From positions 682,001 through 746,000 of the forward strand of contig NZ_AP025518.1 in the NCBI RefSeq assembly GCF_022179545.1: DNA of 64,000 bases, read 5' to 3'. This document shows, piece by piece, positions 60,581 to 64,000 of the stretch. Every line of letters starts with the position of its first letter. Within the stretch, counting starts at the first letter, position 1. A program made the translations under genes and the position numbers. The notes under the pieces were generated by a model. That model was given only the letters and a program-made list of their open reading frames with translations. It had not been told where the DNA came from and did no database searches. The DNA comes from Mycolicibacterium fortuitum subsp. fortuitum (lineage in GTDB: Bacteria; Actinomycetota; Actinomycetes; Mycobacteriales; Mycobacteriaceae).

Positions 60581-62365
60581 CTAGGCGCCGCCGTCGCCCT
60601 CCGCCGCCGCAGTGGTCGTGGCCGGCGGCTGCGTGGTGGTCGGCGGCTTTGTCGTTGTAGGCGGCTGGGTGGTCGTCGTCGGCGGTTTTGTCGTGGTGGT
60701 CGTTGTCGTCGGCGGCGTAGTAGTCGTGGTGGTCGTCGTAGTCGTGGTGGTCGTCGTCGGATTGGTCGTCGTGGTGGTTTCCGGTGCCGACGTCGTCGTC
60801 TCGGGCGGGGGCGGTGGCGGCGCCACGACGGTGGTGGTCTTGACTCCGTCGGGCCCCTCGGTGACGGTGGTGACCGGCTCAGGTGGCGGCCCCTCGGGAG
60901 ACGGGCCCATCGAGTAGGTGGTGCTGGTCTCGGTGACCGGGGTGGAATCTCCCTCGGAGCTGGTCAACGTCACCGCGAGGCCGCCCGCCGCCAGTAAGAC
61001 GGCCGCAGCCGCGGCCCCGAACAGGATCCCCGGGCGTTTGTACCAGGGGTGGGGCGCCGGCTCGGCGTCGAACATCTCCTCTTCATGGCTGAACTCGACG
61101 GCAGGCCGCGCCGCCGTCGACCCCGGGGCGGTCTCGTACTCGCCGCCCGCATAAGGCACCGGTTCGTTTCCGGGTGCATCATCCTGCGACCAGGCCAGCC
61201 CGCCGACGTTCGCCGAATCGCCGCCGTTGGCTGACGGCTGCGCCATGGTGGCCCCCGCCGCCCAGGCGGCCGGGCCCAGGCTGGTCGGAGCCATGCCCGT
61301 GGGAGCGTCGGCAGCGGCCACCTCCGGGGCCATGCCCGTCGGTGCCGCGGCGTCGACGACTCGCTCAGCGACGAGAGCGGCTCCGATGGCGGACTGCAGT
61401 TGAGGCTGTGACGTTGTCACCACCGGTGCGCGCAACCGCTCGGACAGCCGCTGGGTCACCAGGGGGATCGCGGCTCCGCCGCCGACGGTCGCGACCGCAT
61501 TCACGCTCGACAGCGCAATGTTGTTGCGCTGCAACGTGTCCTCAACGGCGTCCAGCAGGCCGGCCAGCGGCGCCGACATGAGCTGTTCCAGTTCTGGGCG
61601 GGTCACCCTGACATCGGAGTTGAATCCGGGCAGCTCGGTGGGAATCGCCGTTGCGGTGTCGGCGGACAACCGCTCCTTGGCCTGACGGCATTCGGCGCGC
61701 AGCCTCGTCAGTGAACCGACCGCCGCCGTGCCCGCCGGGTCGGCATTGTCGGCCGACGCGATCCCGCTGAGCACGTGGTTGAGCAACGCCTGGTCGATCT
61801 GGTCACCCGAGAAATCGGGATAACGAACAGTCGGTCCGATGGTGGCGAAATCGGCGCCGGCGTCGGCCAGTGTCACGCTCGTGCCGCTGCCACCGAAATC
61901 GCACAGCACCACCACACCCTCGATGGGTAGTCCCGGATCGGCTTGCAGCCCCGCCAGTGCGGTCAGCGAGTCGGGCACCAAGCCGGGCGGCACGCCGTCC
62001 GGCGACAGCGCGGGCTTGTTGCGCAGTGCACCGCGCAACGCGCCGACGGTGCTGGGGCCCCAGTGTGCCGGTACGGCGATCACGACGGGCGCACCGCCGC
62101 CGGCAGCGCGGGCCATCACGTCCAGTGCCTCGGCGAGCACCAGTTCACCGCGGTGTTGTGACCCATCAGCGGCGACCAGTGGTACCGGATCGCCGACTCG
62201 CTCGACGAAACCGGCCAGCGGCAGCCCGCTGCCGGTGTATTCGCCCACATCGGGTGCGCGGTCGTTGTGCAGTGTGAAGATTGATCGGCGGATCACCGGT
62301 TGGCGGCCTTCGCGGGCTGCCACCAGATTGGTCATCCCGATCGACAACCCCAGTGCGTCGGTCAT
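60581..62365 (-). CDS. Second Hsp70-like ATPase with membrane anchor and Thr-rich tail
   Basis: The 594-residue paralogue of the protein at 5704 is full length at its start (MTDALGLSIGMTNLVAAREG). ATP-site motifs are VVVLCDFGGSGTSVT and ATVGGGAAIPLVTQRLSE. One span at about 445–468 is followed by a Pro/Glu stretch and a Thr run (about 525–572), ending TTTAAAEGDGGA. It lacks the DnaK peptide-binding domain. It forms an operon with iniR and diverges from the two iniB-type genes, which suggests a part in the same wall-stress response. That link is by position. Confidence 0.85.
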   Translation of the reverse strand: MTDALGLSIGMTNLVAAREGRQPVIRRSIFTLHNDRAPDVGEYTGSGLPLAGFVERVGDPVPLVAADGSQHRGELVLAEALDVMARAAGGGAPVVIAVPAHWGPSTVGALRGALRNKPALSPDGVPPGLVPDSLTALAGLQADPGLPIEGVVVLCDFGGSGTSVTLADAGADFATIGPTVRYPDFSGDQIDQALLNHVLSGIASADNADPAGTAAVGSLTRLRAECRQAKERLSADTATAIPTELPGFNSDVRVTRPELEQLMSAPLAGLLDAVEDTLQRNNIALSSVNAVATVGGGAAIPLVTQRLSERLRAPVVTTSQPQLQSAIGAALVAERVVDAAAPTGMAPEVAAADAPTGMAPTSLGPAAWAAGATMAQPSANGGDSANVGGLAWSQDDAPGNEPVPYAGGEYETAPGSTAARPAVEFSHEEEMFDAEPAPHPWYKRPGILFGAAAAAVLLAAGGLAVTLTSSEGDSTPVTETSTTYSMGPSPEGPPPEPVTTVTEGPDGVKTTTVVAPPPPPPETTTSAPETTTTTNPTTTTTTTTTTTTTTPPTTTTTTTKPPTTTTQPPTTTKPPTTTQPPATTTAAAEGDGGA

Positions 62366-62435
62366 CAGGTGTCACTCCTGTTGTCTCGGCCGACCCTCAC
62401 CCTAACTGCTGCGGCATCCAAGGCCCGGCATTGTT

Positions 62436-62476
62436 CCCCTAGTGGCGTCAATCCCCTAATGCCGTCCCCCCTAATG
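62436..62476. promoter_or_regulatory. Three CCCCTARTG boxes between hsp70-like and iniB-like genes
   Basis: CCCCTAGTG at 62436 and CCCCTAATG at 62453 and 62468 are direct repeats 17 and 15 bases apart in the divergent gap. The same CCCCTA core recurs three times upstream of iniB at 63208–63232. This makes it a candidate binding site for IniR or another regulator of the ini genes. Confidence 0.55.
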
Positions 62477-62563
62477 GCGGGTGGGCAGGGGTGGGCTCGG
62501 CACCGATCCCAGCGCCCCTCCCCGCTGGCTAGCATTCGAAGCGAACTGTTGAGGAGGTGGAGC

Positions 62564-63112
62564 ATGGCGAACACATTGCTGGACTTTGTGATGTCGCTGG
62601 TTCGCGATCCCGACGCTGCTGCCCACTATGCCGCCGACCCGGCCCAGGCTATCGCCGACGCGCATCTGACCGATGTGACCAGTGCTGACGTCAACAACCT
62701 GATTCCGGTGGTGTCGGAATCGCTCTCGGCGGCGGGCGCCGGCGGCGCATTCGGAGACCCGGCTGCAGCCGACCCTGGCGGCAACGTGTGGGCCAGCGGG
62801 GCAGCCACGGCGGCGTTCGACGCCTTCGGTGACCATGTGCCCGTAGACGACGCGTCCCATGCCTGGGATGCGACGGCGAGCCAGGTGATCGATCAGTCGG
62901 ATGGTTTGGACCATTCGATTGCTCCCGGATCGGTCATCGACGACATCAATGTCCTTCAGCAACCGCTCGATGACGTCTCGTTGCAGGTCAACGAGCCTGT
63001 CATCGACGATGCGCCGATCATCGACCAAGCTCCCACGCCGGATTGGGCACACTCGATCGTCGAGGACCAGCACCACACAGATGGCGGCGGCGGATTCGAC
63101 ATCTTCGACTGA
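62564..63112 (+). CDS. IniB-like protein (Rv0340 position)
   Basis: The 182-residue protein starts MANTLLDFVMSLVRDPDAAAHYAADPAQAIADAHL, with the same N-terminal domain as IniB (LLDFVMSLVRDP versus LIDFILDLFRSP). After that it is Ala/Gly/Asp rich and ends in an acidic tail with a Gly run (DGGGGFDIFD). A very strong GAGGAGGTGG site precedes the ATG at 62564. It lies one gene before iniB, where M. tuberculosis has Rv0340. Cell-wall-stress induction is expected from the context. Confidence 0.8.
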   Translation: MANTLLDFVMSLVRDPDAAAHYAADPAQAIADAHLTDVTSADVNNLIPVVSESLSAAGAGGAFGDPAAADPGGNVWASGAATAAFDAFGDHVPVDDASHAWDATASQVIDQSDGLDHSIAPGSVIDDINVLQQPLDDVSLQVNEPVIDDAPIIDQAPTPDWAHSIVEDQHHTDGGGGFDIFD

Positions 63113-63130
63113 TCTCCCGGCGCCCCATTA

Positions 63131-63155
63131 AGCGCACGACCCGTGGTCGTGCGCT
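63131..63155 (+). terminator. Intrinsic terminator after the iniB-like gene
   Basis: Arms AGCGCACGAC (63131–63140) and GTCGTGCGCT (63146–63155) are perfectly paired around CCGTG and followed by TTTTGCGTTTT. It separates the iniB-like gene from iniB, so the two are separate units. Confidence 0.9.
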
Positions 63156-63207
63156 TTTTGCGTTTTACCTGCGGATTCGTCATTAGGTCTGGGGCTGGCT
63201 CGGCTTT

Positions 63208-63264
63208 CCCCTACGTAGCCCCTATGCCCCTATTGGGGGAACCCCCGACACCCCGAGTAGGGGG
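63208..63264 (+). promoter_or_regulatory. CCCCTA boxes in the iniB leader
   Basis: CCCCTA begins at 63208, 63219 and 63227, and its complement TAGGGG is at 63258–63263. They lie 130–185 bases before the iniB start and match the boxes in front of the iniB-like gene. Confidence 0.55.
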
Positions 63265-63392
63265 CGTTCGGGGAGGGGAATCGGCCCCGTTTTCGCTGCC
63301 GCGGCGCGCCCATAACGTTGTCTCCAGATCGCCGGAGAGCCCGGCAGGGGAGTCACCAGAGACTCCACAGAAACATCCGAAAGGTTGGAGCA

Positions 63393-64000
63393 ATGACCAC
63401 TCTGATCGACTTCATCCTGGACCTGTTCCGCAGCCCCGCCTCGGCAGCTTCGTTCATCGCCGATCCGGACGGCAGCCTGCGTGACGCCGGCCTGCCCAAC
63501 GTGACGGCCGCTCAGCTGCACGCCGTCGCGGCCACCGCAGCCCCGGCCGGTGTCCTGCTCGGCGGCGGCAACCCGGTGCTCGGCCTGCAGCGCGCGGTCG
63601 CCGACCACCACAGCATCCCGGCCTCGTTCGGTAACCAGGTCGCCTCGCCCTTCTCCCCGCAGACGCAGTTCGCGCCGGAGGTGGCCAGCAACAACGACAC
63701 CGAGTGGGCCAGCCACAACAACGTCCCGGTGATGAGTCCCAACCAGGACGCCGGCGCCAACGCCCAGCAGGGCGCATTCAACCTCGGCTTCGGTGACATC
63801 ACCCTCGGCGACAAGAGCACCAACACCGCCACCAATGGCGGCGTGGTGGTCGACGGCGAGAACAAGGGCGACATCGTCAGCGGTGACGGCGCGGTGCTCG
63901 GCGACGGAAACACCATGAACAACGGCGACATCTGGGCCGGCTCCGGCTCGCATGTCGCGGTGGGCAAGGACAACGCCATCGAGGACAACTCGCAGCACGC
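63393..64000 (+). CDS. iniB: IniB, isoniazid-inducible protein, N-terminal part
   Basis: The gene runs off the window after 202 codons. ATG 63393 follows an AAGGTTGGAG site. The N-terminal domain (LIDFILDLFRSPASAASFIADPDGSLRDAGL) is diagnostic for IniB. Beyond residue 60 the protein turns into a Gly/Asn/Asp-rich beta-type repeat region (GDGAVLGDGNTMNNGDIWAGSGSHVAVG). iniB is the first gene of iniBAC, induced by cell-wall antibiotics through IniR, and the dynamin-like iniA and iniC are expected to follow outside the window. Confidence 0.92.
   Translation, partial: MTTLIDFILDLFRSPASAASFIADPDGSLRDAGLPNVTAAQLHAVAATAAPAGVLLGGGNPVLGLQRAVADHHSIPASFGNQVASPFSPQTQFAPEVASNNDTEWASHNNVPVMSPNQDAGANAQQGAFNLGFGDITLGDKSTNTATNGGVVVDGENKGDIVSGDGAVLGDGNTMNNGDIWAGSGSHVAVGKDNAIEDNSQH

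Overview
The window comes from a high-GC actinobacterium, almost certainly a fast-growing mycobacterium (Mycolicibacterium type). From position 5704 on, the gene set and order follow the Mycobacterium tuberculosis Rv0315–Rv0341 neighbourhood from memory: GH16 glucanase, Rv0320-like exported protein, dcd, udgA, aspC, the Rv0338c-type Fe-S oxidoreductase (etfD), iniR and iniB. The phnDCE/phnF locus with its TGGT-CTAT-ACCA operators is the arrangement known from M. smegmatis.

Region by region: (1) 1–5703 is the right end of an integrated mobile element, visibly less GC-rich than its surroundings. It has a large serine integrase at the junction, a secretion-independent trypsin-like protease, three very small genes, a DNA-binding protein, and a leftward operon that runs off the window. 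The two directions are separated by a divergent promoter with an inverted-repeat operator. The element is inserted at the first codons of an Hsp70-like gene and supplies that gene's present start codon. (2) 5704–14482: Hsp70-like membrane ATPase, secreted cupin, GH16 glucanase, then the phnDCE phosphate/phosphonate transporter with a zinc alcohol dehydrogenase and the divergent repressor phnF. (3) 14492–19156: a GjpA-type exported protein and three 286-residue AraC paralogues in alternating orientation, with a duplicated leader and a degenerate gjpA start. (4) 19157–22699: Rv0320-like peptidase-fold protein, a polytopic membrane protein and an ABC exporter. (5) 22709–31801: a two-gene operon of giant proteins (1518 and 1510 aa) with no recognised homologue. 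The first has seven WW-type repeats (a probable seven-bladed propeller) and a LysM domain. This is the best candidate for an undescribed system. (6) 31867–38372: mycothiol-type DinB-fold protein, Tat lipoprotein arylsulfatase with MarR, TetR/LLM pair, small secreted protein. (7) 38570–47779: tRNA-Gly, two paralogous membrane-anchored proteins flanking dcd and amt, udgA, P450, DinB-fold protein and SnoaL-like protein. (8) 47789–54587: PaoABC-like molybdenum hydroxylase, YibE/F-like protein, a membrane protein and aspC. (9) 54857–64000: etfD, then iniR in one operon with a second Hsp70-like gene, diverging from two IniB-type genes whose leaders share CCCCTA boxes.

A recurring theme is envelope biology. 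Two Hsp70-like ATPases and two smaller relatives each carry one membrane segment and a Pro/Thr-rich outer tail, and the window also holds the ini stress locus, a porin-like protein, a glucanase and a LysM giant. Coordinates and motifs were read by eye. Family names rest on recognised motifs, not on searches.
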